Positions 46,975-55,013 of a DNA stretch of 64,000 nucleotides are shown here, in pieces (within the stretch, counting starts at the first letter, position 1; each line of letters begins with the position of its first letter). A program made the position numbers and the translations under genes. The notes beneath the pieces were generated by a model, which made no database searches, had not been told where the DNA came from, and saw nothing but the letters and a program-made list of their open reading frames with translations. Source of the stretch: Anoxybacillus tengchongensis (GTDB lineage: Bacteria; Bacillota; Bacilli; Bacillales; Anoxybacillaceae); contig NZ_JACHES010000006.1 of the NCBI RefSeq assembly GCF_014201585.1, forward strand, positions 1 through 64,000. The letters run 5' to 3'.

Positions 46975-47325
46975 TTAACCCCCTTCATATGCCAAAATAC
47001 GAAATGTTTCTCCAGCTACCATTTTTCCACTTGGAAGCAAACATGTTGGACACTGAGAAATTTTTGTAACTGGTTCATACTCTTTTCCACAAATGGTACA
47101 AATGGCTTTTGCTTTTTCCATATGAATGATTAATTCAGCATCGGTCGTTAAACAATTATCTTCTTGTATTTTATACACATCAAAAGCAAACCGTAATGCA
47201 TCTGGAAGCGCATTGCTTAACGTACCAACAACCAACTCTACTTTTTTCACACATTTCACTTTTTTCTTTTGAGCATCTTGTTCAACTAGCTGAACGATTT
47301 CTCCCATTAACGCCATCTCATGCAT
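46975..47325 (-). CDS. hypA: Hydrogenase nickel chaperone HypA
   Basis: 116 residues starting with the nickel ligand motif MHEMAL and with a zinc site formed by CTICGKEYEP and CPTC. Binds nickel and passes it to the large subunit with HypB. Overlaps the upstream Rieske-like gene by 8 bases. Confidence 0.95.
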   Translation of the reverse strand: MHEMALMGEIVQLVEQDAQKKKVKCVKKVELVVGTLSNALPDALRFAFDVYKIQEDNCLTTDAELIIHMEKAKAICTICGKEYEPVTKISQCPTCLLPSGKMVAGETFRILAYEGG

Positions 47326-47737
47326 ACGAATCCCTTTCTATTTGCACATACCATACATTTCCCTCTTTTTTCGTTGGAAGAAGTGGCATATGCAATGTGC
47401 CATGTTGTGAAAATATGTGCCATTCACGATCACAGTATAAACAAATAAAACGATGATCTTGCTGAATGTAATGAGGCATCACGTGACAATGTGAACAAAT
47501 GGCTTTTCTTACATGTAATGTCTCATCATGTTTATAAACAACAATCGGGATATGACCAACTGTTTTCATTTCGACATCACATACATCATCGCACGTGCCA
47601 ATCGTATGCCACGTGCGATGATCGAAAAATAATTTCTTCACTTTTTCCACCTCTTCCTCTAATAATGGGGCGGAAGCTTCTTTCAACGTTTCAATGAAAC
47701 TATTACGCATCATCTTTAAAAATTGTGAGCGATTCAT
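47318..47737 (-). CDS. Unrecognised hydrogenase-operon protein, Rieske-like fold with CxH...CxxC ligands
   Basis: 139 residues. Residues 1-45 are helical and charged; residues 62-135 follow the order of a Rieske domain: IPIVVYKHDETLHVRKA, then CSHCHVMPHY (C81, H83, C84), CLYCDREWHIF (C99, C102, H107), a G-x-L-turn and a closing strand GNVWYVQIE. A canonical Rieske centre uses CxH and CxxH; here the second is CxxC, giving a three-Cys/one-His set, or alternatively two CxxC pairs for zinc. Another pair, C49 and C53, lies before the domain. Its ATG overlaps the hyaD stop (ATGA), so it is translationally coupled to maturation genes. The function is unknown: electron carrier, cofactor-assembly factor or zinc ribbon are all possible. 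Confidence 0.6.
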   Translation of the reverse strand: MNRSQFLKMMRNSFIETLKEASAPLLEEEVEKVKKLFFDHRTWHTIGTCDDVCDVEMKTVGHIPIVVYKHDETLHVRKAICSHCHVMPHYIQQDHRFICLYCDREWHIFSQHGTLHMPLLPTKKEGNVWYVQIERDSYA

Positions 47738-48213
47738 GTTGTATGACACCACTTCTCTACTTGATGAACGACTTGTTTAACAACATGCGGCAGTTGCGCT
47801 TGGACGATCGGTGATAGTTCTAATCCGAGAGATAAAGAAGCTGGTTGTATTCCGAACAAAACCATTTGCTTTGGGTATGTTTGACGTAATTTCGCCGCTG
47901 ACAATACTTCCTGAAAACCAAGTTGATGAATAGACATTTTAATTCCAAAATACGCTGGAATTTCGTCGTCCACTAATGTAATGATCGTTCCTGCTTCTTT
48001 TCCTGCATTGACAGCATCGACTATTGCTAAATACTCTGTCTCTTCGATCGTTCCAAGTAACCTCATCCCATCCGTTGATCCTTCAATCACTTCTACATCA
48101 TCGTATTTCGCCAATTTTTCTTCTAATAAAGGCAAAATATGAATACCCACTCCTTCATCGGAATAAAGTAAATTTCCAATTCCGAGAACGGTTATTTTTT
48201 TATTTTTCATCAT
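47734..48213 (-). CDS. hyaD: Hydrogenase maturation endopeptidase (HyaD/HupD type)
   Basis: Cleaves the C-terminal tail of the large subunit once nickel is in place. 159 residues: VLGIGNLLYSDEGVGIH with the metal-binding acidic residue, EGSTDGMRLL and the Asp of AIVDAVNAG. The start at 48213 (ATG) lies inside the end of hyaC. Target is the tail after DPCLACAVH of HyaB. Confidence 0.93.
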   Translation of the reverse strand: MMKNKKITVLGIGNLLYSDEGVGIHILPLLEEKLAKYDDVEVIEGSTDGMRLLGTIEETEYLAIVDAVNAGKEAGTIITLVDDEIPAYFGIKMSIHQLGFQEVLSAAKLRQTYPKQMVLFGIQPASLSLGLELSPIVQAQLPHVVKQVVHQVEKWCHTT

Positions 48214-48976
48214 GTTCACCTAATGCTTCTTTTTTTCGCTCTATTTTATAGCCGGTAAAAATCGACGACATCGTTCCATTTCGTTGTAAATAGTCTTCTC
48301 GAAACGCCATATACACATGTACGACAGTAAAAATTATAAATCCCCATGCAACAAGGTGATGCCATGAACGAACGGAGTAGCTATCACCACCAAATAAATG
48401 AGCCACCCACATAAACATTTTTCCATAAATCGACTCCGGCTGTGGCTCGAATAATAAGTAATAACCTGTAAACATCATAATGATGGATCCAAGCCCGATA
48501 AAAATCCAATAACTCAATTGAGCAAGCGGATTATGTCCGATATAATGTTTTTTATTGTTTTTCATAAATAAGTAGTATTTGATCGTTTCGAATGCTTCTT
48601 TCCAAAAAGAAAAGCGAAACGGATTCGATGTCGCATGTTCATTTCCTTTGTATACCCAATACCAACGAACAGCTAAATTAATAGTAAAAAGAAAAGCAAC
48701 AAAAAAGTGAATATAGCGCGCCCACCCCATTAAAAACGAGTAATACGCTTCTTCTTGAATAGATGCGGAAACAAACGGGCGGCCGATAAACACGCCCGTA
48801 ATCATTAAAACTATAATGGAAAAAGCATTGATCCAATGAAAAATACGAACAGGTAATTCCCATACGTACACTTTCACCATTTCATCGTTTAGCTCAATGT
48901 TTTTCGCTTTTCGTGACCGTTTCCAAACTACTTGTGTTTGTTTTTGCTCAATTTTTGGATTTGTTGGGATTGACAT
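48200..48976 (-). CDS. hyaC: Ni/Fe-hydrogenase b-type cytochrome subunit
   Basis: Membrane anchor and di-heme b cytochrome that carries electrons from the small subunit to quinone. 258 residues, four membrane helices with heme-ligand histidines in RIFHWINAFS, YIHFFVAFLF, RSWHHLVAWG and TVVHVYMAFRE. Presence of this subunit marks the enzyme as a membrane-bound respiratory uptake hydrogenase. Confidence 0.94.
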   Translation of the reverse strand: MSIPTNPKIEQKQTQVVWKRSRKAKNIELNDEMVKVYVWELPVRIFHWINAFSIIVLMITGVFIGRPFVSASIQEEAYYSFLMGWARYIHFFVAFLFTINLAVRWYWVYKGNEHATSNPFRFSFWKEAFETIKYYLFMKNNKKHYIGHNPLAQLSYWIFIGLGSIIMMFTGYYLLFEPQPESIYGKMFMWVAHLFGGDSYSVRSWHHLVAWGFIIFTVVHVYMAFREDYLQRNGTMSSIFTGYKIERKKEALGEHDEK

Positions 48977-48987
48977 ACACTCCCCTC

Positions 48988-50709
48988 CTACCCAATACGA
49001 ATATGAGTCGTCTGTTTTGATTCAAGGTCTGTTAAATGAACCGCACATGCTAAACATGGATCGAACGAATGGACAATGCGTAAAATTTCCAATGGTTTTT
49101 CTTTGTCAAGCAACGGTGTTCCTTTTAAAGATGCTTCATATGCACCAATTTGCCCTTTATGGTCACGCGGTGAGGCGTTCCACGTTGTCGGAACAACAGC
49201 TTGATAGTTTTTCGTTTTCCCATTTTCAATTTCAATCCAATGGCCTAACGCTCCGCGTGGCGCTTCCATCCATCCTACTCCTTTTGCGTGTTTTGGCCAT
49301 GTGCTTGGTTCCCATTTTGTTCGATCAAATGTAATTTGGTTTCCATTGCCAATATTCGCAAGTAACGCATCCATATCGTCACGCATCCATTTCGCAACGA
49401 GGATAGACTCAAGTCCACGTGCTACTGTGCGCCCGAGTGCTGAACGCATTGCTTCAAGTGGCCAATTTAATTTTTTCAACGTATCATCTATTAATCCGAC
49501 AAACTCATCTTTCTTTAATGCATAACCAACAAGCATACGTGCAAGTGGCCCTGTTTCCATCGGATGCTCTTTCCATCTCGGAGATTTTAACCAACTGTAT
49601 TTTTCCTCCGTATTTAATGTTTTAAATGGTGGTTTCGGTCCTGTATAACGAAGCGAAGTTTCGCCTTCCCATGGATGTTTACCAACTCCACCTTCTTTTC
49701 CATCATACGTATACCATGAATGATCAATAAACTCTTTTACTTGTTCTGGATCTTTTGGATCAACATCAAGTACTTCATTTAAGTTTCCATTTAAAATGAC
49801 ACCACGTGGGAAACGATATAAATGGACATCGCGAATATCACCTGTTGAAAAATCACCATAACATAAATAGTTATTTAAGCCACCACCATACGTCCAATCT
49901 TTATAAAACGAGCCAATCGCTAGTAAGTCTGGAATGTAAACGTTATTTACAAATTCTACTGCTTGATCAATAATTTGCGAGACATGCATCAAACGTTCTG
50001 CATGAATGGCGTTATCGCTATTAATATCAATTGGGGTAGCCATCCCACCAACAACATAGTGAGGGTGTGGGTTTTTTCCTCCGAAAATTGTATGGATTTT
50101 CACAATTTCTTTTTGCCAATCAAGCGCTTCTAAATAGTGAGCAACAGCAAGTAAATTTACTTCAGGTGGTAATTTATATGCCTTATGTCCCCAATATCCG
50201 TTGGCAAAAATACCAAGCTGACCACTATCCACAACTTTTTGTACTTTCGCTTGGATGTCTTTAAAATAACCTGGAGACGATTTCGGCCAACTAGAAAGCG
50301 ACTGAGCAATGCGGCTCGTTTCGTTTGGATCTGCTTTCAGGGAGCTTAATACATCTACCCAGTCAAAGGCATGTAAATGATAAAAGTGAACAACATGGTC
50401 ATGTAAAAAGACCGCTGCGTTCATAATGTCACGAATGAGATGTGCGTTTCTTGGAATTTTAATATCGAGCGCATCTTCAACGGAACGGATAGAAGCTAGA
50501 GCATGGGTTGTTGTACAAACGCCACAAATACGTTGCACATATGCCCAAACATCTCGTGGATCGCGATCACGCACAATTAACTCAATGCCACGAACTGCTG
50601 TACCGGAACTGAATGCCTCTTGAATGACGCCACTTTCATCAACGTCTACTTCTATACGTAAATGTCCTTCAATTCGTGTTACTGGATCGACAACAATACG
50701 TTCTGTCAT
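48988..50709 (-). CDS. hyaB: [NiFe]-hydrogenase large subunit, group 1
   Basis: Catalytic subunit of 573 residues. Nickel ligands are the cysteine pairs RICGVC (C62, C65) and DPCLACAVH (C552, C555). The 15 residues after H558 (LTDLESKQTTHIRIG) are the tail expected to be removed by HyaD. VTRIEGHLRIEV is the L0/L1 family signature. Oxidises H2 and passes electrons to the small-subunit clusters. Confidence 0.97.
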   Translation of the reverse strand: MTERIVVDPVTRIEGHLRIEVDVDESGVIQEAFSSGTAVRGIELIVRDRDPRDVWAYVQRICGVCTTTHALASIRSVEDALDIKIPRNAHLIRDIMNAAVFLHDHVVHFYHLHAFDWVDVLSSLKADPNETSRIAQSLSSWPKSSPGYFKDIQAKVQKVVDSGQLGIFANGYWGHKAYKLPPEVNLLAVAHYLEALDWQKEIVKIHTIFGGKNPHPHYVVGGMATPIDINSDNAIHAERLMHVSQIIDQAVEFVNNVYIPDLLAIGSFYKDWTYGGGLNNYLCYGDFSTGDIRDVHLYRFPRGVILNGNLNEVLDVDPKDPEQVKEFIDHSWYTYDGKEGGVGKHPWEGETSLRYTGPKPPFKTLNTEEKYSWLKSPRWKEHPMETGPLARMLVGYALKKDEFVGLIDDTLKKLNWPLEAMRSALGRTVARGLESILVAKWMRDDMDALLANIGNGNQITFDRTKWEPSTWPKHAKGVGWMEAPRGALGHWIEIENGKTKNYQAVVPTTWNASPRDHKGQIGAYEASLKGTPLLDKEKPLEILRIVHSFDPCLACAVHLTDLESKQTTHIRIG

Positions 50710-50720
50710 CTTTATTCACC

Positions 50721-51782
50721 TCAATCATGATGTTCATCTTTTTTCTTCATTGCCGTGACCATAGCGTGAGCAGCAACACCTGCAGCCGTCACACCAACTG
50801 CAATCGCTCCGACGGTTTCTGGATTAATCGTCGTTTGGGATGCAGGAATTTTAGCACGACGAACAAAGAAAGGACCGTTATCCCAAAAACCTTTTTCAGA
50901 GCAACCAATACATGGGTTCCCAGATTGAATTGGGTAGCTAACTCCCCCGTTCCAGCGCATTTCTGCGCAAGAGTTATATGTTGTTGGTCCTTTACATCCT
51001 ACTTTATATAAACAATATCCTTGTCGCGCTCCTTCATCATCAAACGATTCCGCAAATAGTCCTGCGTCAAAATATGCCCGACGATTACATTTATCGTGAA
51101 TACGATGACGATAAAACGCTTTTGGTCTTCCAAGATGATCAAGCTCTGGAAGTTTTCCAAACGTAATGATATGTGCAATGACACCCGTCATAACTTCTGC
51201 AATTGGTGGACATCCTGGAACTAATATGACTGGTTTATCTTTTACAAAATGTGTAATCGGTTTTGCTTTTGTTGGGTTCGGATATGCGGCAGGAATTCCG
51301 CCCCACGACGAACAGCTTCCATATGCGATAATTGCTTTTGCTCCTTTAGCAGCACGAAGAAACGTTTCCTTTGCAGATACACCACCAACCGTTAAAAATG
51401 CATCATCTGTTGGCAAACTTCCTTCCACCGCAAGTATGTATTCTCCAGGATAATGTTCCAAAACATGCTCAAGTGCGGCTTCGATTTGATGCCCCGAAGC
51501 AGCAGAAAGTGCTTCTGAATATTCGAGAGAAATCATGTTTAAAAGCACACTTTCTACTTTTGGATGCGTAGAACGAATAAATGATTCAGAACAACCTGTA
51601 CAGTCTTGGAACTGTAGCCAAATCACTGGAACTCTTTGGTTCTTTTCCATCGCTGCAACCACTTGGTCTGTTTGCGAAAAATCTAGCCCCATAGTTGCTG
51701 CAAGCGCCGTACACATCTTTAAAAAATCGCGTCTCGTAAAGCCGCGATCAAGCACTTCTTCTAAAATAGTTTTTCTTTTCAC
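50721..51782 (-). CDS. hyaA: [NiFe]-hydrogenase small subunit with Tat signal
   Basis: Electron-transfer subunit, 353 residues. Tat signal TRRDFLKM (residues 16-23); proximal cluster DCTGCSES (C61, C64) plus later cysteines in YGSCSSWG and VPGCPP; distal cluster HDKCNRR and YCLYKVGCKGP; medial three-cysteine cluster in NSCAEMRW and NPCIGCSEKG; C-terminal membrane helix (VGAIAVGVTAAGVAAHAM). The extra cysteines of O2-tolerant enzymes are absent (glycine in CTGC; leucine in DDAFLTVGG). The start is a GTG with GGGGAGGAG upstream. First gene of the operon. Confidence 0.96.
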   Translation of the reverse strand: MKRKTILEEVLDRGFTRRDFLKMCTALAATMGLDFSQTDQVVAAMEKNQRVPVIWLQFQDCTGCSESFIRSTHPKVESVLLNMISLEYSEALSAASGHQIEAALEHVLEHYPGEYILAVEGSLPTDDAFLTVGGVSAKETFLRAAKGAKAIIAYGSCSSWGGIPAAYPNPTKAKPITHFVKDKPVILVPGCPPIAEVMTGVIAHIITFGKLPELDHLGRPKAFYRHRIHDKCNRRAYFDAGLFAESFDDEGARQGYCLYKVGCKGPTTYNSCAEMRWNGGVSYPIQSGNPCIGCSEKGFWDNGPFFVRRAKIPASQTTINPETVGAIAVGVTAAGVAAHAMVTAMKKKDEHHD

Positions 51783-51873
51783 ATAACTCCTCCCCTTTAC
51801 TTGATAACGTTTACAATTGATTATATATCATTATTTCCCTTTATGTTATTTTTAAGGGATAATTGTAACAAAA

Positions 51874-51896
51874 TGTTCTTAAATATATTAACAACA
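51874..51896. promoter_or_regulatory. Inverted repeat upstream of hyaA
   Basis: TGTTCTTAA, six A/T bases, TTAACAACA: a TGTT-N-TTAA half-site and its complement. It lies about 92 bases upstream of the hyaA start, and a TATAAT is seen nearer the gene without a good -35 box, as for an activator-dependent promoter. The regulator is unidentified. Confidence 0.4.
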
Positions 51897-51930
51897 TGAA
51901 AATAGTTTTTATTATAATAAATACAGAAAG

Positions 51931-51960
51931 AAAAAAGCGCCTTCTATTCTGAAGACGCTT
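51931..51960 (-). terminator. Terminator of tatC
   Basis: AAGCG(C)CTTC/GAAG(A)CGCTT with A-run on the plus side; overlaps the tatC stop and separates tatAC from the hya promoter. Confidence 0.75.
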
Positions 51961-52711
51961 CCTGTCCTGCCTGTTTTTCTTTTCGTTTATACACAAATTT
52001 TGAGATCGATATACTTACTTCATATAACAAAAGCAATGGAATAGTTACTAGAAAGTCAGAAATAAAATCCGGTGGCGTGATCGTTACCGCGATAATAACT
52101 AATATAAAATACGCGTATTTTCTTACTTTTTGTAGCGCATATGGATTAATTAAACCAATACTTGTCAAAAACATAACGATGATTGGTAATTCAAACAATA
52201 CAGCGAAAGGAATCGTCATGTTTAAAATAAATCGAAAATACTTTTCTGTCGTAAACATCGTTGCGAACAAATCTTCGCCGAGACTCATTAAAAAGTGAAA
52301 CACCATAGGCAATACAACAAAGTAGCCAAAACATAAACCGAGCACAAATAATAAAAACGTCGCTGGAATATACGATAATGTTATTTTTCGCTCCTTTGGT
52401 GTAAGAGCAGGCTTAACAAACATCCATACTTGCCAAACAAATACCGGAATCGTCATTGTAATCGCAAAGACGCCAGCTAGTACGACATAAACCCATAAAA
52501 TATCAGTAGGACCTAAAATCGTTAGCTTGACATCTAAATCAGAAATCAGCCAACGATATAAATCTTGAACAAAGATAAAACCTACAATAAAAAATAAAAT
52601 TAGTGCTCCAACAACAGTAAAAATGCGTTTACGTAACTCTTCTAAATGTTCAACCAACGTCATCTCTTCATCTTCGTATCTTTTCTTTTCTTCCACGGGC
52701 GCAAACACCAA
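51944..52711 (-). CDS. tatC: Twin-arginine translocase subunit TatC
   Basis: Six-helix membrane receptor for RR signal peptides. 255 residues: LVEHLEELRKRIFTVV at the N-terminus with the conserved Glu, FVKPALTPKERK and FELPIIVMFLTSIGL. The start may instead be the ATG at 52663. Directly upstream of the hydrogenase operon, whose small subunit carries an RR signal, so this is probably a dedicated exporter. Confidence 0.94.
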   Translation of the reverse strand: MVFAPVEEKKRYEDEEMTLVEHLEELRKRIFTVVGALILFFIVGFIFVQDLYRWLISDLDVKLTILGPTDILWVYVVLAGVFAITMTIPVFVWQVWMFVKPALTPKERKITLSYIPATFLLFVLGLCFGYFVVLPMVFHFLMSLGEDLFATMFTTEKYFRFILNMTIPFAVLFELPIIVMFLTSIGLINPYALQKVRKYAYFILVIIAVTITPPDFISDFLVTIPLLLLYEVSISISKFVYKRKEKQAGQEASSE

Positions 52712-52724
52712 CCTTTTTCCATGT

Positions 52725-52750
52725 TAAAAACGGCAACACATCGTTGCCGC
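52725..52750 (-). terminator. Hairpin between tatA and tatC
   Basis: CGGCAAC/GTTGCCG with a five-base loop; partial terminator between the two tat genes. Confidence 0.65.
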
Positions 52751-52770
52751 CTTATGATTGACTTGTTTCT

Positions 52771-52953
52771 TTATTTTTTATTTTCATCAAGCTCTTCTAA
52801 TACTTCATCGCGCAATCCTTTTGTTGATTTTTTAAACTCACGTAATGTTTCACCAAAAGCTCGTCCGATTTCGGGTAATTTTTTCGGTCCAAAAATGACA
52901 AGAGCGATGACAAGAATTAAAATTAAGCCAGGTACTCCAATATTTGAAAGCAT
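52771..52953 (-). CDS. tatA: Twin-arginine translocase subunit TatA
   Basis: 60 residues: one membrane helix ([21 protein letters not shown]), the [15 protein letters not shown] hinge and amphipathic helix, and a charged tail. ATG 52953 follows AAAGGAGATG. Forms the pore with TatC encoded next. Confidence 0.94.
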   Translation of the reverse strand: MLSNIGVPGLILILVIALVIFGPKKLPEIGRAFGETLREFKKSTKGLRDEVLEELDENKK

Positions 52954-53046
52954 AACGTCATCTCCTTTTTTCATACATACGCTTCTTTTTTATTTTATTG
53001 CTAATATCTTCATTTTTCAATGACAAATTTTTGAGGGGTGTGAGAA

Positions 53047-53412
53047 ATGTTTAACAATCAACATACAGTATACGCTATTTTCTTTACATTGCATAGCCAT
53101 ACAACTGTACAAGTAGGAAAATTAGGGACGATTGTATTTCCAAGCGGAAATTATATTTATGTAGGGAGCGCGAAAAGAAACATACAATCACGTATTCAAC
53201 GCCATCTCCAAGTAGAAAAACGCAAGCATTGGCATATTGATTACATTCGTCCATACAGTGAAATTACACATGTCCAAACATATTCCTCTGAACTTAGTGA
53301 ATGTAAACGTGTACAGCAACTTTTTGAACAATACAGAGGGCAATGGGTCGCAAAAAAATTTGGCTCATCCGACTGTCGTTGTTTTTCTCATCTTATTTAC
53401 TATAAACAATAA
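53047..53412 (+). CDS. GIY-YIG-type protein (DUF123-like)
   Basis: A 121-residue single-domain protein. The GIY-YIG region reads YAIFFTLHSHTT then GNYIYVGSAKRN, followed by QSRIQRHL and HWHIDYIRPY, as in the DUF123 subgroup of GIY-YIG nucleases. The first GIY element is weak. Function unknown; nuclease activity is possible. Confidence 0.75.
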   Translation: MFNNQHTVYAIFFTLHSHTTVQVGKLGTIVFPSGNYIYVGSAKRNIQSRIQRHLQVEKRKHWHIDYIRPYSEITHVQTYSSELSECKRVQQLFEQYRGQWVAKKFGSSDCRCFSHLIYYKQ

Positions 53413-53436
53413 ACGAGGGGTATGCCCCCTCGTTTA
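53411..53436. terminator. Bidirectional terminator
   Basis: AAACGAGGGG/CCCCCTCGTTT hairpin between two convergent genes, overlapping their stop codons. Confidence 0.88.
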
Positions 53437-54654
53437 GCTCGCCTTTTCATATTTTTCTTCTGATTTAGCTATAATGACTGCGCATGCAGCATCGCCTGTA
53501 ATATTTACGACCGTTCTCGTCATATCAAGCAAACGGTCAACTCCTAAAATAAGAGCAATAGCTTCAACTGGTAGACCAACGGATGTCAATACCATAGAAA
53601 GCATAATTAAACCAACACCTGGAACGCCTGCTGTACCAATACTCGCGAGTGTTGCCGTTAAAATGACTGTCAAAAGATCACTAAATGTCAAATCAACACC
53701 ATACACTTGCGCGATAAACATCGTTGCAACACCTTGCATAATGGCTGTTCCGTCCATATTGATGGTTGCCCCAAGTGGTTGCACAAAACCGCTAATGCTT
53801 TTTGGAACGTTTAAATTTTTTTGTGCTGTTTCCATAGATACTGGCAATGTAGCATTACTACTCGATGTACTAAATGCAACAGCCATCGCTGGGGAAAACC
53901 CTTTAATAAACGCGATAGGGTTCATTTTTCCAAGTGTCCATACAGCTACACCATACACAACGAAGAAATGAACAAATAATGCTAACAATACAGCAAACAT
54001 ATATTTCCCCATCGCTGCGATCGCGTCGAATCCTTGTCCTCCAATGGCGATAGCAATCAATGCAAAAGCACCGTATGGAGCGAACTTCATCACCCATTCG
54101 ACTAAGTACATGAGAACATCATTGGCTTGCTCTACGAATACTCGTACTTGTTTTACCCGATCACCTAGACGAGCAATTGCCATTCCCACAAGCACTGCAA
54201 AGACAATTACTTGAAGCATATTCCCTTCTACCATTGCTTGAAATGGGTTAGTTGGAATAATGTTTAATAATGTATCTACAACTGGTGGAGCTTCCTTCTT
54301 TTCAAACGTTGCCCCTTCTAAATTAAAATTTCCTTCTCCCGGACGAATCACAGATCCTAACGTCAAAGCAATGATAAGTGCCAAAGAAGTAGTAATTAAG
54401 AAGAATGCAATGGTTTTCATACCGATACGACCAAGTTTTTTTGGATCACCGACACCAGCTGCCCCTAAAATAAGCGACACAAGTACAATTGGAACAACAA
54501 GCAGTTTGATTAAGTTAATAAATATTGTGCCAAGTGGATTGAGCACGTACGTTTTTGCGAGGTCAAACCATTCTGTCGGAAGGGCTAAGTTGAAAATAAG
54601 ACCTACGATAATTCCTGCAAACATTCCGAGTAAAATTTTCTTTGTCATCGACAT
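53434..54654 (-). CDS. Dicarboxylate/amino-acid:cation symporter (DAACS)
   Basis: 406-residue GltP/GltT/DctP-family transporter coupling proton or sodium entry to glutamate, aspartate or C4-dicarboxylate uptake. Family signatures: AFSTSSSNATLPVSMETA hairpin and NMDGTAIMQGVATMFIAQ, plus PGVGLIMLSMVL. ATG 54654 follows GGAGGTG; the longer frame is unlikely. Confidence 0.93.
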   Translation of the reverse strand: MSMTKKILLGMFAGIIVGLIFNLALPTEWFDLAKTYVLNPLGTIFINLIKLLVVPIVLVSLILGAAGVGDPKKLGRIGMKTIAFFLITTSLALIIALTLGSVIRPGEGNFNLEGATFEKKEAPPVVDTLLNIIPTNPFQAMVEGNMLQVIVFAVLVGMAIARLGDRVKQVRVFVEQANDVLMYLVEWVMKFAPYGAFALIAIAIGGQGFDAIAAMGKYMFAVLLALFVHFFVVYGVAVWTLGKMNPIAFIKGFSPAMAVAFSTSSSNATLPVSMETAQKNLNVPKSISGFVQPLGATINMDGTAIMQGVATMFIAQVYGVDLTFSDLLTVILTATLASIGTAGVPGVGLIMLSMVLTSVGLPVEAIALILGVDRLLDMTRTVVNITGDAACAVIIAKSEEKYEKAS

Positions 54655-54823
54655 ATCCACACCTCCATCAAGTTCTGCGTCTTTTGCTATAAAACGGTTC
54701 AACTTTGTACGGGAAAAAGGTTAAAGGAGAGGACCGTTTCAATTGTAAATGTTTTTTTTGAAATTGTAAAGAAAAAATGAATATAATTGTTAGAAAAGTA
54801 GTTGAATTTCTTTTTTTACAAAA

Positions 54824-54849
54824 AAACTACCACAATAATGTGGTAGTTT
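54824..54849. terminator. Terminator of YuzL-like gene
   Basis: AAACTACCAC/GTGGTAGTTT stem with flanking A and T runs. Confidence 0.85.
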
Positions 54850-54979
54850 ACATCCGCTTTGTTTTTTTACGACTTGAATCGATTTCTATATTTCCCGTTT
54901 CCCGCTCAGTGGTTCCTTGTCCTTTTACTTTCGGAGAACTCAATTCTGTTTTTGAAGCATCTTTTTTTCGTTTCCCCAC
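54848..54979 (-). CDS. Small basic protein, YuzL-like
   Basis: 43 residues starting MGKRKKDASKTELSSPKVKGQG, ending RKKTKRM, with GTG start and an excellent GGAGGTG site. Very hydrophilic and lysine-rich like small spore proteins; it best resembles the YuzL family as I recall it, with SspL as an alternative. Function unknown. Confidence 0.6.
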   Translation of the reverse strand: MGKRKKDASKTELSSPKVKGQGTTERETGNIEIDSSRKKTKRM

Positions 54980-55013
54980 TTTATTCACCTCCTACCGTCT
55001 TATTTTGCACCTT

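Noticed and set aside
47318-47737. Calling the hyaD-hypA gene a rubredoxin (HupI/HoxR type)
   Set aside because: Rubredoxin has CxxCG and a short CPxCG loop; here the spacing and the following strands look more like a Rieske domain, so I left it unnamed.
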